Source: Morella rubra
Taxonomy: Eukaryota; Streptophyta; Magnoliopsida; Fagales; Myricaceae
Assembly: GCA_003952965.2 (NCBI GenBank)
Contig: RXIC02000237.1
Location: 200,860 to 264,859 of the forward strand
DNA: 64,000 nucleotides
Reading direction: 5' to 3'
Shown: positions 43,280-55,006 of the stretch, piece by piece
How the letters are laid out: each line of letters begins with the position of its first letter
Numbering within the stretch: the stretch's first letter is position 1
Translations under genes and position numbers: made by a program
The notes under the pieces: generated by a model
What the model was told of the DNA's origin: nothing
Database searches by the model: none
What the model saw: the letters and a program-made list of their open reading frames with translations, nothing else

Positions 43280-43900
43280 CAGTCAATGGTGGACCAATTT
43301 AAGAAGGCGAACTAGACGTATTGTTTGTGGCTTGGAAAATAAAAAACCATTAAAAAGAAAAAGACGAGTGGTGTGTTGTTTGGGCTGGAAAAAAATATAA
43401 TTATTTATTGCAAGGCCATGCACTTTGGTTTCCGTCATTCTTTGCCCCCGTCTTGCACGCCATGGGCCGATCTAATATTTAACAACAGTATTCTTCCCTC
43501 AACTATATTTCATCCTAAAGTCATCAGTCTTCTCCCATGTGAAAATTGGACATTAGGGAGGGCGGCCAAGAACACGAGCGTAAAATTTGGGGGCTCAATA
43601 TCAAAAACAGAAGAAAATCATTAAAAACTTTTTTTTTTCCAGGAAAAATATTTCCTGCTAATTTTTTGGGGACTGAGGGCCATGGTCCAGCCCCCTTAAC
43701 CGCTTAGCTCTATCCTTGATTCTTTGTCTGAGTTTCATGGCGCAATTGACATAGAAGAAGGAGAAAGAAATCAATAATCCAGAAAAGGAAACCTTGTCTT
43801 CTATACGGTAACAACTTTATAGATATTGTAACCCAAATATTTATAAAAAAGAAATAGAACAGATCTATTTCAGGCAACTCGACACTTAAACTAAAAACTA
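43280..43900. repeat. RLP flanking module, copy 1
   Basis: The block 43290-43640 ('tggaccaatttaagaaggcg ... gtcattctttgcccccgtc ... gaaaattggacattaggg') is repeated at 61975-62385 and, shortened, at 54340-54475. The block 43770-43900 ('cttctatacggtaacaactttatagatattg') is repeated at 63050-63195 and inverted at 63390-63533. They look like upstream parts of a duplicated RLP gene. Confidence 0.65.
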
Positions 43901-44833
43901 CAAGGGTGTCAATTATCAATGTACAGAAGGCAATACAATTATTGTAGCCTTCTCAGCAATCTAGCCCAAGACATCGCCAGTTTTACATAGAGTCGACCTT
44001 CAAACACCAATCTCAATTGGAAAGTAACAAAAACAAAAAAAGATGAAGAAGATTAAAAGCGAACCTTGGACATGTCCTACCTACGTCTCTATCGGGATCG
44101 GGAGGTTTCTTCATGACCCAATTAACATGACGTTGCTCTGAACCAAAACATGAGGTTTCATTTACGAATTCAAATGAATTCATTAAAGGTTCAAACAGAA
44201 TGAAGAAGAAGAAAAACAACTATTTGTGGGGAATTTGATCGGTCATGGCAAAGAATTATTTCCATGGGGAATTCTTCCTAATTTTTTTTTATAAATTCTG
44301 TGTCGCAGTCGATGACAAGACTTCATCAATGAAACAAAGAAAACAGAAAAAAAAAGTTAATATTGGAAGAAGAGAGAAAATAGTAAGCCATAGATCAATT
44401 TCTTCATCTGCGCTCCACAAGACAATACAGAGCTTGAATACAATTTGCATGGTGGCACCAGGTCCAGACAATTTGCGTGGTAGCCTGGGCAAGTGTGAAT
44501 ATAAGAAATAATTGTGTCTAACGGAAATTAATTACTTAATCCAGAGACAAAGATGAATATGTGCATGACCACTTCCACGCTAGCAAGTTGCTCTGGTTCT
44601 TTGCATATATTTCTGTACAGAGCTTGAATCCCAAACGCCTAACTTCGACAGAGCTGGTTGCTACAAAATATTTTTTCTGACAAAAATAACTGTTTCCACG
44701 GTCTAACTTCGACTTCTTCACGGTACTAACGTGAAGCAAATTGTCTGTTTATGGCCACAAATTGACATTCCAAAAGGGCTGAAACTTTTCGAAGTTCCAA
44801 AAGAGAAAAGAAAAACAAACGATGACACAAGAC
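43901..44833. repeat. RLP 3'-flank debris, copy at 44 kb
   Basis: The 43925-44160 block ('gccttctcagcaatctagcccaag', 'cctacctacgtctctatcgggatcgggaggtttcttcatgacc') matches 61010-61155 and, in part, 49985-50030 and 51890-51935. No intact gene. The remainder up to the Copia-2 border holds nothing recognisable. Confidence 0.5.
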
Positions 44834-45161
44834 TAAAGACAGTAAAACAAGAATGAATAATCACCCTTTTGTGATTTGGGTATTCATTGATATTGAATAT
44901 AAATAATAGAGAGAGGAGCGTCTTTGTACACACCAAAAGGAAAGAATGAAATAAAATAAGAAGACACAGGATATATTTGGAATTCCATATGTGAGGAGAT
45001 ATTGTAGATTTCCGTAGACGGGATTCTGTCATTGTAGAGAAGCCAACGGTCATGAGAGTTTCCGTTGATTTGGTTTGCTTGTAATAGAATCTTGAATGCT
45101 ATGAGCTGTGATCTTTTCATTGGAGGTTCTAACATTGTTCTCAGAGATATTTTGGTTATTA
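44834..45161 (-). repeat. 3' LTR of Copia-2
   Basis: Same 328-bp length and borders as the 5' LTR. It follows the purine tract at 45162-45171. Confidence 0.8.
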
Positions 45162-46863
45162 CCCTCCCTCAAACTGAGCGGTTGACAAAGGTTCAGTTTG
45201 GTTCCGAGTCGTGCAAGTTGCTGGCTTGATAAAGGCTTGGTAAAAATAGCTGCGACCTGGTGTTGAGTGGGAATGTGACGAGTCTGTATTAATCCCAAGG
45301 CAACTCGTTCTCGGACAAAATGATAGTCAATATTGATGTGCTTACTTCGCAAGTGTAGAACAGGGTTGCAAGTCAGATGTAAGGCACTAAGGTTATCACA
45401 TAGGAGCATTGGGGTTTTATGCAAGCGAACACCAAGATCACAAAGTAGAGAGGCAAGCCATGTGAGTTCAGCTTCTGTACTTGACCGTAAAACTATAGGT
45501 TTCTTTTTAGCACACCAGGATATACAATTTTTGCCTAAGAAGGTGCAAAAACCAGTAGTCGAGCGTCTAGTGGTGGGACAACCTGCCCAATCGGCATTAG
45601 CAAAGGCATAGAGATCAAGAGAGGTGGAGGTGTAAAGTTGGATACCAAATGTAGTAGTGCCTTGTATATAGCGAAGTATCCTCTTGACCATATTGAAATG
45701 GGCAACTGAAGGACTGTGCATAAATTGGGCGACAAAGTTCACACTAAATGTGAGATCTGGTCATGTTAAAGTGAGATATTGAAGTGCCCCAACAAGACTC
45801 CGATACAACATCGGATCTTTGAAGAGAGTGGAATTGGTAATGGTCTTGGTTTTTGAAGTCATTGGGATAACAACCGGCTTGCAATCCTTCATTTGAGCAC
45901 AATGGAGAATTTCTAACGCGTACTTGGTCTGCGAAAGAAAAAGACCATTGTTGTTATGAGTGACTTGGATTCCGAAGAAATAATTGATAGGGCCACCTAA
46001 ATCTTTCATATCAAAGACACGATTTAGATCATGAATAAAACTTTGTAATAGAGAACTATCTGAGCCAGTAAGAATAATATCATCAACATATAAGAGTAAA
46101 AATATTTGAGCAGTGTGAGAGGTATAAGTAAAGAGAGAGGGATTAGAGATACTCAGCGGAAGCCATACTCCAAAAGGAATGAGCTAAGCCTATCAAACCA
46201 TGCCCTATGTGCTTGTTTCAAGCCATAAAGGGCACGATTCAATTTGCACACATGGGATGGAAATGAAGGATCAGTGAACTCGAGAGGTTGCTCCATAAAC
46301 ACAGACTCGTGAAGATAACCATGGAGGAAGGCGTTCTTGATGTCGAGTTACTGGATATCCCACCTGCGACTAAGAGCAATGGATAAAATAGTTCTTACAG
46401 TCCCAAATTTAATCACAGGTGAAAAAGTTTCAAGGTAATCAATGCCATCTAATTGGTGGAAGCCTTTAGCTACTAAGCTAGCTTTAAGGCGATTAAAGGT
46501 GCTATCAGCATTGAGCTTTGTCTTAAAGACCCATTTACTGCCAATAACATGCATGTCTGGAGTACGTGGGACTAAGGTCCAAGTATGATTTTTCTTTAGA
46601 GCAACCAGTTCCTCGAGCATGGCTTGAATCCAACCTTTGTGTTTCAGGGCAGTTCGAATGGTGCGAGGTTCCTGTGGCAAGATTGAGACAATATGTAAGT
46701 TGGCATACTTTGGATTTGGTTTCCATATACTTGCTTTGAGCCGAGTGACCATTGGATGAGCTGGAGATGTTGGAGAGTCACTTGAAAAACTAGTGGGAGA
46801 TGTTGTGGGTGAAGCATCATTTGCAGGTGGCAGAGAAACTTCAAATGTGGCAGGAGGGACCAA
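45050..46863 (-). pseudogene. RT and RNase H regions of Copia-2 (fossil)
   Basis: RVT_2 words HTWTLVPRTPDMHVIGSKWV and FKTKLNADSTFNRLKASLVA (46600-46480) are present. The YVDDIIL-type catalytic region is near 46075. MKDLGGPINYFFGIQV (46009-45960) follows, and RNase H words ANADWAGCPTTRRSTTGFC and LRSSTEAEL lie at 45610-45470. It is broken. Confidence 0.88.
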
Positions 46864-47139
46864 GGATGGGAGTAAGATGTATTTTCAATAGGGGAAGAAG
46901 AAGCATCAACTAGCGAGATTGGAAAATTAGGTGGGGTATTGTCTACTAAATCAGAGGGAGGACTTGGAGTGGATAGAGGTTGGTCAAGCCATTCGGTGAA
47001 AGTTGAAACCAAAATATTAGGAGAGGATTCAACATGTAGGCTTGCTGGATTTTTAAATGGGAAATTGCGTTCGTCAAAAGCCACATGCCTAGATATAAAA
47101 AGACGGCGAGTAGGGGGATAAAGGCACTTGTATCCCTAA

Positions 47140-48310
47140 TATTTGTTGCTGTAACCCATAAAAACACAAGGCAATGATTTAGGAGCAAACTTATTCTTTT
47201 GAGAATTCCAAAGATAAGGAAAACATTTTGAACCAAATATGCACAAGGAATGATAATCTGAATGGCGACCATATAAGTGATAAAAAGGTGTTTCATTACC
47301 AAGAGTCTTAGAGGGTGTTCGATTTATTAAGAACACAGCGGTTGTGAAAGCTTTGACCCAAAAACGTTTGTGCATTCCACTTGTGTACAAGCATAGTTAG
47401 GCCGAGCTCTCGAATATTGCGATGTCGTCTTTCAGCAACGCCATTTGTTCTGGAGTGTAAGGACACGAGCATTTGATGAATAATACCTTCTTCCAGCAAT
47501 AAAGACTTAAAAGCATTGCTTGTAAATTCACCGCCACCATCTGATTGAAATATTTTTTTTTTTTATCAAACTGCGGTGAATGAATTTGGAAAAAGCACGA
47601 AAATTGTCCAAAAAATCAGATTTATGTTTAAGAGGAATAAGCCAAATAAACCGGCTATAATCATCAATTAGAACAACATAATAAGAAAATTTTTCATGAG
47701 ATTGAATAGGAGATGGGCCCCATAAATCACAATGAAAATTTTCAACTAAGCCAAATTCTTTATTGGAAGAAGGAAGAAACGGAAGTCGACTAAACTTTCC
47801 GATTTTACAACTATCACAAAAAGATTGTTTATGGTTTCCAGTAACTTTTATGAGTCCCATGGACTTTAAAAGATAAATAGAAGCATGTCGTGGATGCCCA
47901 AGTCTCTGATGCCAAACATCAGCATCCACAGCTTGAGAGCGAACTGAGAAGAAAGCTTTATTTGGTGCGCGAACAGTGTAGAGATTACCCTTCTTGTGGC
48001 CTTTCAAAAGAACCTGATTGGTGGCTTGGTCCTTTATTGTAAACCCAACGCCAAAAAAATCACAATTAACATTAGAATTAGAGGTTAATTGACCAATAGG
48101 TAGTAAATTTCTTTCAAGATCCGGCACAAGTAAGACATTTTTTAAAGGAATACGCAAAGGAGCACTACCAATAAAGGCATCACCAATGTGAGTAATTGGT
48201 AACAAAGCTCCATTACCTACCATTACCTGATCGTGACCAGTATAGGGACGAATGTTTTCTAAGATACCTGGATTTGATGTCATATGTGCCGAGGCCCCAA
48301 TATCAGTCAT
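47140..48310 (-). pseudogene. Protease and integrase regions of Copia-2 (fossil)
   Basis: Protease-type TDIGASAHMTSNPG (near 48308-48265), GAG-pre-integrase VWHQRLGHPRHASIYLLKS with the CDSCKIGK zinc-binding half (about 47910-47790), and integrase words VLIDDYSRFIWLIPLK and RTNGVAERRHRNIREL. It is broken. Confidence 0.85.
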
Positions 48311-49310
48311 CCATTCATGGTCATCGCCATTGTGAAGCGTGAGGGCTGCAAGTGCTTCTGGGATGGCATTGTCCTGGTAGGACTTGTCAAAGCGATGCCA
48401 ACATTTTAGAGCATCATGGCCAACTTTGTGACATATTTGACACCTCGGAAGGTCGGCATCAGCACTGGTGTTCGAACCGTTGGGAACATTAGAGGAAGTA
48501 TGAGTATTCTGGTGATGAAACCCCTTACCCTTGGAGGAAAAAGTGTTCTGAGTGTGTTTGCCTCCCCCTTTGCGACAACATTAGTATGCCACCCTTGCTG
48601 AGTGTGTTTGCCTCCCCCTTTGTTTTGGAGTAGGAAGCGCTCTGTTTGTTACTTAGGAAAGCAACATGGTTAGTCATTTCAGTAGCATGAATATTATGGC
48701 GTATTTCAAACCCGCGAAGAAGAGGCACAACTTCACTGCAGGAGGGCATAGGTGGTTTCAGCATTGCTGTGGTAAAACTTTCATATTGGACACCAAGGCC
48801 ATTCAGCAAAGAGAAAACTTTCTCTTTGTCATCAATGGGCTTTCCAATCCCGGCTAAGCTGTCACAAGCACTTTTGAATTTTCATAAGTATGCATCTAAA
48901 CAAAGTTCAGGAGTCTTACGCATGTAGTTCAATTCCTGACGTAGTTGGAACTCTCTTTCTTGAGAGGTTTGGACATAGGATTCGCGTAGAGTAGCCAAAA
49001 TCTTGGCAACAGAGTTGAGACTGACGACAAGACCAAGTGCTCTTCAGTGAGGGTGACAATTATCCACCCTTGAAGCATTCTATCATTTTACTTCCATTTA
49101 GTAAAAGTTGGATTTGTTCTATTTTGTCCATCACTAGAGGCTTCAGGACTAGTAACAAACTCAGGAGGAGCAGATTGAGATCCCGTGAGAATTTATACAA
49201 GATCTTGGCTTTCAGCCAATATGAGGACCTGCTGTTTCCACACAGGATAATTATCTTGATTCAATCGCAGGGTGACAAAATTTCCCACGTTGAATGAAGA
49301 AGAAGTCATT
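48311..49310 (-). pseudogene. gag region of Copia-2 (fossil)
   Basis: UBN2-type gag remnants, including MLNGLGVQYESFTTAMLK (near 48809) and the start region before 49310 (MTSSS...). A zinc-knuckle-like segment lies near 48410-48430. It is broken. Confidence 0.7.
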
Positions 49311-49410
49311 GTACAAGAGTTGTCTTTTGAAAAAGAGAAACAAAGAAAGAAATAAAAAAAAAAAGAAACAGGATCAGGAATATGGCATTAGCCTTTGGCT
49401 CTTGATACCA

Positions 49411-49738
49411 CAAAGACAGTAAAACAAGAATGAATAATCACCCTTTTGTGATTTGGGTATTCATTGATATTGAATATAAATAATAGAGAGAGGAGCGTCT
49501 TTGTACACACCAAAAGGAAAGAATGAAACAAAATAAGAAGATACAGGATATATTTGAAATTCCATATGTGAGGAGATATTGTAGATTTCCATAGAAAGGA
49601 TTCTGTCCTTGTAGAGAAGCCAACGATCATGAGAGTTTCCGTTGATTTGGTTTGCTTGTAATAGAATCTTGAATGCCATGAGCTATGATCTTTTCACTGG
49701 AGGTTCTAACATTGATGTTAGAGATATTTTGGTTATTA
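49411..49738 (-). repeat. 5' LTR of Copia-2
   Basis: Homology with the 3' LTR extends beyond the TGTTAG word to TAATAACC, so the ends appear to be TA...(T)A or similar rather than TG...CA. Confidence 0.8.
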
Positions 49739-49743
49739 AGGAC

Positions 49744-50244
49744 TTCGATAACCATATTGCCGTAGAGTACAATAAACAATTCTATATTAATAGACATTTG
49801 TGAGGAATTTGTAGATGGCAATTACATGGCACCAGTCAATAAACATGTGACTATATGCCGCTTCAAAATATCACACTTACTGGTTCTATTGATCGATCAA
49901 CTAATCGACACTTGAGAAACTAAAATCATGACATATGGTAAAAAGGATCAATTTATTGTGGTACAGAAAACAATACACTTATAATAGCCTTCTACGCAAT
50001 CTGGCCCAAGACATGCTATTGTTACATAGAGCCAATCTCCTAAGTTTTCAAGAAATCGAAAACATGCGTTTCTCCAATTACCGGTTAAGAATCATAGGAC
50101 CACAGACTCTCCAAAATCCTGTTATAAAGCCAAGCATGACCATTGTAATTAGAAACCATGGAATCCTAAGCCCACCTGCTTTCCCAGCTTGAGCTTCCTT
50201 GTTTTCATTACTGTTCATATTGTATTGCTGATCCCGACCCATAA
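49744..50244 (-). pseudogene. LRR receptor-like protein, C-terminal fragment
   Basis: Minus strand: MNSNENKEAQAGKAGGLRIPWFLI, then a hydrophobic transmembrane segment (TMVMLGFITGFWRVCGPMIL, about 50160-50100), correspond to the juxtamembrane and membrane segment of RLP2/PSY1R-like receptors. The copy at 52.0-52.1 kb has the same order. The 3' flank (49960-50030) matches the other copies. A solo LTR at 50245 cuts it off from any ectodomain. Confidence 0.65.
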
Positions 50245-51521
50245 TGTAATTCCTACGATTAAGGTAACCCAAGAGGGGGTGAATTGGAGTTTCCAAACAT
50301 TTTTTGCTTTTAATTCGCCAAAGTCGCGTTTGCAAAGTAAAGGATAATTTAACACAAGTATTTAAACAAGAATAGATGCGATAAGTAAATAAGTGCTAAA
50401 TGTAAAGAGTAGGGTTAGAGAAGCAAACACGAGAAATTTAGGTGGTTCAACAAACCCCCTACATCCATCCCTCAAGCTTCTTTATCAAGCCTTAAGGTTT
50501 TCCCACTATCTTTTAAATAGTATACACTCTAGCTTCCGGGTGCTAAAGAACATTACAAGTGTTTTTCCAGGCTCAACACTCACAACCCAAGTGGTTTTTC
50601 GGGTGCACCACTCACAACCTAACCAAAGCTTGAGATATACCCTCTCTAAACTTCTTCTTTTGTGAACAACCTCACTAAAGGATTCACTTTTCTTGTACAG
50701 GAAGATACAAGAATAATCTCTCTCAAAGAGTGGATAAAAAAATGGAAAGTTCTATTTCTTTTGATTCACACAATGACAAGGGTGTGAAGAAGTAATTTGT
50801 GTGAATGATATAGAAATATAGAAATAAGAAGGTTTAAGATATTTCTCAAGCTATAGAAATGATACATGGTCGTTCTCTTTCTTTTTGAGACATTAGAAAG
50901 GTCTTTATATAGGCCACATATCAAAACTAGCCGTTAGGAGTTGATTTGTCAAAATTCACGCACGAGCCGGTCGACAGCTGTAGATTATTGTTACCCTAAC
51001 GGTCATAATGTTAGAACTTAGAATGGATCTATTTTAAAAACTCAATCCGATCGATCGTAAACCAAGCGGTCGTAGGCCGATTGATCGCTTCGCCAGCCGG
51101 TAGACCTCCATAACTTAAGCACATGATCCGGTTCTTTAAAAACCACATTTTTGACCTCTTGATATTCTCCTAATTTTAAGAATACTTCCCAATTTGTAAG
51201 TATACAAAATGGTTTGGGAGTTTGATTGGGGTGATTTGAAACCATTTAAAAAATATTTTGATCCTCCAAACAAGAGGTAAAACAGTTTATGCACGTTTGA
51301 AAGATATGCAAGTATGTGATTCAAATCCTTGTCAAAAGTGAAACTACGAGCTATAAGGTTATAGCCTATGGTGTTAAATCTTCACTTTTGAGCTCTTTGC
51401 GTCTTCTTGATCTTCAATCTTCTAGTCTTTGGCTCTTTGATAAAAATGTCCTTTGAAGATTATGTAAACTTAGTCCATTTATTGAAATCATTAAAATATC
51501 GATTGTGAATAACAGCCAACA
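50245..51521 (-). mobile_element. Large solo LTR (family B, copy B2)
   Basis: Minus-strand reading starts TGTTGGCTGTTATTCAC (51521) and ends ...GGAATTACA (50245), with the perfect target duplication CATAA (50240-50244, 51522-51526). No coding capacity. It contains GTCGAC/GATCGATC-like boxes at about 50968-51105 and the 'gtaacccaagagggggtgaattgg' word shared with families A and B. Confidence 0.85.
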
Positions 51522-51526
51522 CATAA

Positions 51527-51860
51527 TAGTGGTGATTTTGAGGCAGTGGTAACTCACAAAAGCATAAAAGTGGCAGATTGGGTTTGGCCCCAACCTTTGA
51601 GTATTGTGTTAGAGTTGCTGTGAACAAAAACAAGAAATTGGGGCTCTGCAAAATCTGTGAGCTCTACAAATATTCCCTTTACACTTATGAAAAAGTATTC
51701 CCCTTTCATTTACGAATTCAATGAAGTCATTAAAGGTTCAAAAAGAATGAAGAGGAAAAAAAACAACTATTCGTGCGGCTTTTGATTGATCAATTAATTG
51801 ACACTAGAGAAACTAATTAAAATGATGACATATGGTAAAAATGGATCAATTTATTGTCGT
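51527..51860. other. RLP 3'-flank debris beyond the solo LTR
   Basis: Contains words shared with 61030-61060 ('cagattgggtttgg') and with 44165-44220 ('ttcattaaaggttcaaa', 'gaatgaagaggaaaaa'). No gene. Confidence 0.45.
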
Positions 51861-51864
51861 ACAA

Positions 51865-53761
51865 AAAAAAATACACTTATAATAGCCTTCTAAGCAATCT
51901 GGCCCAAGACACTGTCATTGTTACATAGAGCCAATCTCCTAGTTTTCAAGAAATCTAAATTATGCAACTCTCCAATTACAGTTTAGAACAAAAAAACCGC
52001 AGACTCCCCCAAATCCTGTTATAAAGCCAACCACCACTGTAATTGGAAACCATGGAATCCTATGCACACCTACTTTTTCATCTTAAGTTTCCTTGTTTTC
52101 GTTACTATTCACAGTGTGTGTACACTCCTTTGGAAGTGGGGCACCACAAAGTCCAGCATTCCCCTCATATGCTAAGGGACTAAAGCTCTGTAGCTGAGTG
52201 CCTAATGGTATTGGTCGTAGAGATTATTGTTTGCTACCTAAATCAGACAAGAAATTCAGACTAGCAAGTGATACTAGTATTTCACCTGACAACCTATTTG
52301 CAGATAGGTCCAATCCTTCTAAGTTTTTGAGCTCTGACATTTGGAATAGAATGTTGCCTGAGAATTTGTTATCTAAGATCTAGTTTACCAAGCAACTTCA
52401 AACAACCAATCTCAATAGGAATCTTTCCACCAAGACTATTGTTGCCAAGCAAAATTCCCGAGGGGAAGTTTAAGATAGAATTGTACTGGACATAAATCCT
52501 ACGATCACCTATTCGAAAAACAGGTAAAATCAAAGAGCTGGTATTGTTCTCTAGAGCATTTATTGATATTAATACTTTCAATGCACATAATTCTTTCGAG
52601 ATTTCACTAGAGACGCAGTTATAAGGCAAGCCCAAAAACTTGAGCCTTGGAAGGGTTGAAAACCAATTGGAAATTGAACCCATGATAATCTTTTGTGACC
52701 TAGATTAGGATTTCTAGCTTCTTTAGATTAGATAGCCACATGGGCAATTGACCAGTCAAGTGGCATCATCAAACTCAAGAGTTGGACATTTTTGAATCCA
52801 TCAGAATGAGCTATGTTGTCATCTGTTGGTATTGTCTCGTGAAAAAATTTCCTTCCAATAATGACAACACTGAGGAACTTGCAACATCAGAATATTGATT
52901 GCTCTAGTGATATTAGTTAGATTGTTATAACTGACCGAGAAAAAAGATAAGAACTGCAATTGTGACACCTCAGGTGGGATTTGGCCCTCCAGCGGTTTTT
53001 GGAAATTCGAATTGCTCTGAGCGACTTGCATGAGTGAAGGCTTACTGGAAAGTTACCTGTGAAGTCATTAAGCCCCATGTCAAGTACAGTAAGTTGTTGA
53101 AGACTGGAGAAATTAAAGTTAGTGATATTTCCTTTAAAAAATTGAATCCACAAAATTAATTCCACTAGATTTGTGCATATTTCATCAAAGATTGGGGCAA
53201 AGAGCCTGTGAAATTATTGTTGCTGAGATTGAGCTTAGTCAAGTTCCAAGCTCGTTGGAGGAATGAGGATTGGATCATCTCATTAAAGTAGTTGCTAGAT
53301 ATGTCAAGTACTTGAATGGAGGCAGGCAAGCCTTCAGATGATCTATTTGCTGAGGAATTGAACGATAAGTACCCAGATAGATAGTTGGAGCTCAATTCGA
53401 GAACCGTGAGTTGATTGAAGGACAAAAAGAGTCTCGTGGGGAGTGTACTTGAAAGTAAATTACGAGAGGGATTAAGATAAGACAAATTTGTGAGGTTTGC
53501 AAGAAAAGGAAATATGTTTCCTGTGAAGCCTTTCGAGGGCAAGGAAATATGAGTGACATAGCCTCTAGGATCACAGGCAATACCTTCCCAGTTGCAGCAG
53601 TCATTGGAGGACCAATTTAAAGGAGAGGAGGTGCCAAACGGTAAGGACAAGAGAGAGTTGCGATCCATTTGATTGCAGGCATGATTCACATAGAAAAGGC
53701 TAAAGATTAACAAGGGGAAGAAGAGACCATTTGGCTTAAAGTCTGGTGTGGTTGATAACAT
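51865..53761 (-). pseudogene. LRR receptor-like protein pseudogene (RLP2/PSY1R-like)
   Basis: Minus strand. The ATG at 53761 (MLSTTPDFKPNG...) opens a signal-peptide-like segment (LFFPLLIFSLFYVNHAC), then the LRR N-cap with LNWSSNDCCNWEGIACDPRG, and leucine-rich repeats up to KLNLSNNNFTGSLPQSL (198 residues in one frame, stop at 53165). Further repeats follow in other frames: LQQLTVLDMGLNDFTGNFPV, LEGQIPPEVSQLQFLSFFSV, LPRLKFLGLPYN, LGGKIPIEIGCLKLL and LKNLEGLDLSANRLSGEI. These lead to the C-cap LQSFSPLAYEGNAGLCGAPL and a transmembrane segment near 52060-52010, with no kinase. Relatives perceive secreted peptides or act with co-receptor kinases at the plasma membrane (family knowledge). At least four frame changes or stops, plus missing repeats (about 1.9 kb against an expected 2.1-2.3 kb), make it a pseudogene. 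Confidence 0.85.
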
Positions 53762-54479
53762 CTCATATATACATAAAGAGGAGATAGTTATTTATAGTTG
53801 TAACTTATGCAAATTAGAGATTTGAGAAAAAAAAATGGACCCTATAAATTTGTATCTTTGAAGGCCAAAGAAAAATATTCCCTATTCGATATAACCTCAA
53901 AGTTCCAAGAAGTATATGACGAAATCAAAACCTTAAGGGTGAAAATTAACAACTTTCTTGAATTATCTGAAATCAATTTATAAGCACAATGTAATTCAAT
54001 CTTATAAAAAACTCCAAGATTTTGCAATAATGCCTGAATTTTGGGATCTCAATGTACTATTTTTCTTCATGAATGTGTCGTTTGTTTTTGAGTTACGGGG
54101 GGATTTTGTTTTCTTTTTTCTCTTTCTCATGAAGTTCTCCGGGCATTACCTATATCGGTTCTTGTTAAGTCATTGATATGGTTATCAAATAATTACTTAT
54201 ATGCTTCGTTCTTATGTAGTCCACATTTCGTGCCAAAAACCAAGTGGAAAACTAAGTCCAATACTAGTCAATTATCTGTATGTGCAAGTTCTCTTGGCAA
54301 TGTTAATTAAGTTAGCGAAGGCAGTCCGAGATAGACCATGCATGTTGCTTTCATCAGTCATTCTTTCCACAACCCCCTGACACGTGATGGACCACAACAA
54401 TACTCTTCCCTCAACACTCACGGTAAAGTCATCAATCTTTTCCCAAGTGAAGATTGGGCATTAGGAAGGGACAACTCTT
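53762..54479. repeat. Upstream flank of the RLP pseudogene, module copy 2
   Basis: AT-rich sequence. The 54340-54475 part ('cagtcattctttccacaac ... caatactcttccctcaac ... gtgaagattgggcattagg') matches 43430-43565 and 62165-62315. The homology breaks off at about 54475, where the CACTA-2 element begins. Confidence 0.6.
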
Positions 54480-55006
54480 GTTTGGTTTGGATGCTTTGCA
54501 AATGCCATCCGAACGCTAATATGTATCGTTCGGACAATTATGACTACGTCCGAACAATTTTTACAATCATATTTCATGCATTCATTTAGTAGCCTTATAC
54601 CTATTTAAGAATTTTTACGTTATGGACAGTTTGAGTTTACAATATGCGTAATGTGCGTAATTGTATCTGCTATTGTGACAGATGTGTTTAGAAATTTCGA
54701 TGCAAATCTCCTTTTTTTCCTTCGGATACACATTCAGCATTGAGCTTACACACTTGCCTTCAATGGTGGGTGTTTATGCTCAATGTTGTAGGCGTGTATC
54801 TGAGACTGAGGGAAATGCTGTCAAAATTTCTAAAGCATTGTCACAATAGTCGGGTCAATTACATGCAGTACGTGATATTGTAAACTTGAATGGGATAGGA
54901 CTTATCACCCGGAGAAATGGAGTTGAGTGTGAATGTCATCATTGTTTATATTATTTTTTGTATTTTTGTTTACATTATTTTTTTATTTTTGTTTTTAAGG
55001 AACAAT

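Larger units (their letters stand above)
44834..49738 (-). mobile_element. Copia LTR retrotransposon (Copia-2), broken
   Basis: Two 328-bp LTRs (5' at 49411-49738, 3' at 44834-45161, element on the minus strand). The flanking 5-mers aagac (44829-44833) and aggac (49739-49743) differ at one base. A primer-binding site (tggtatcaagagcc on the minus strand, about 49398-49411) follows the 5' LTR, and a purine run (gagggaggg) precedes the 3' LTR. Gag, protease, integrase, RT and RNase H are in Copia order and resemble RE1/Retrofit-type elements. The LTRs differ by roughly 5 percent by eye, so it is a fairly young fossil. Several breaks. Confidence 0.9.

Noticed and set aside
43710-45053. Several minus-strand hydrophobic frames around 43.7-45.0 kb
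   Set aside because: They come from T-rich flanks and from the Copia-2 LTR, and matching frames reappear in the other LTR at 49.4-49.8 kb.
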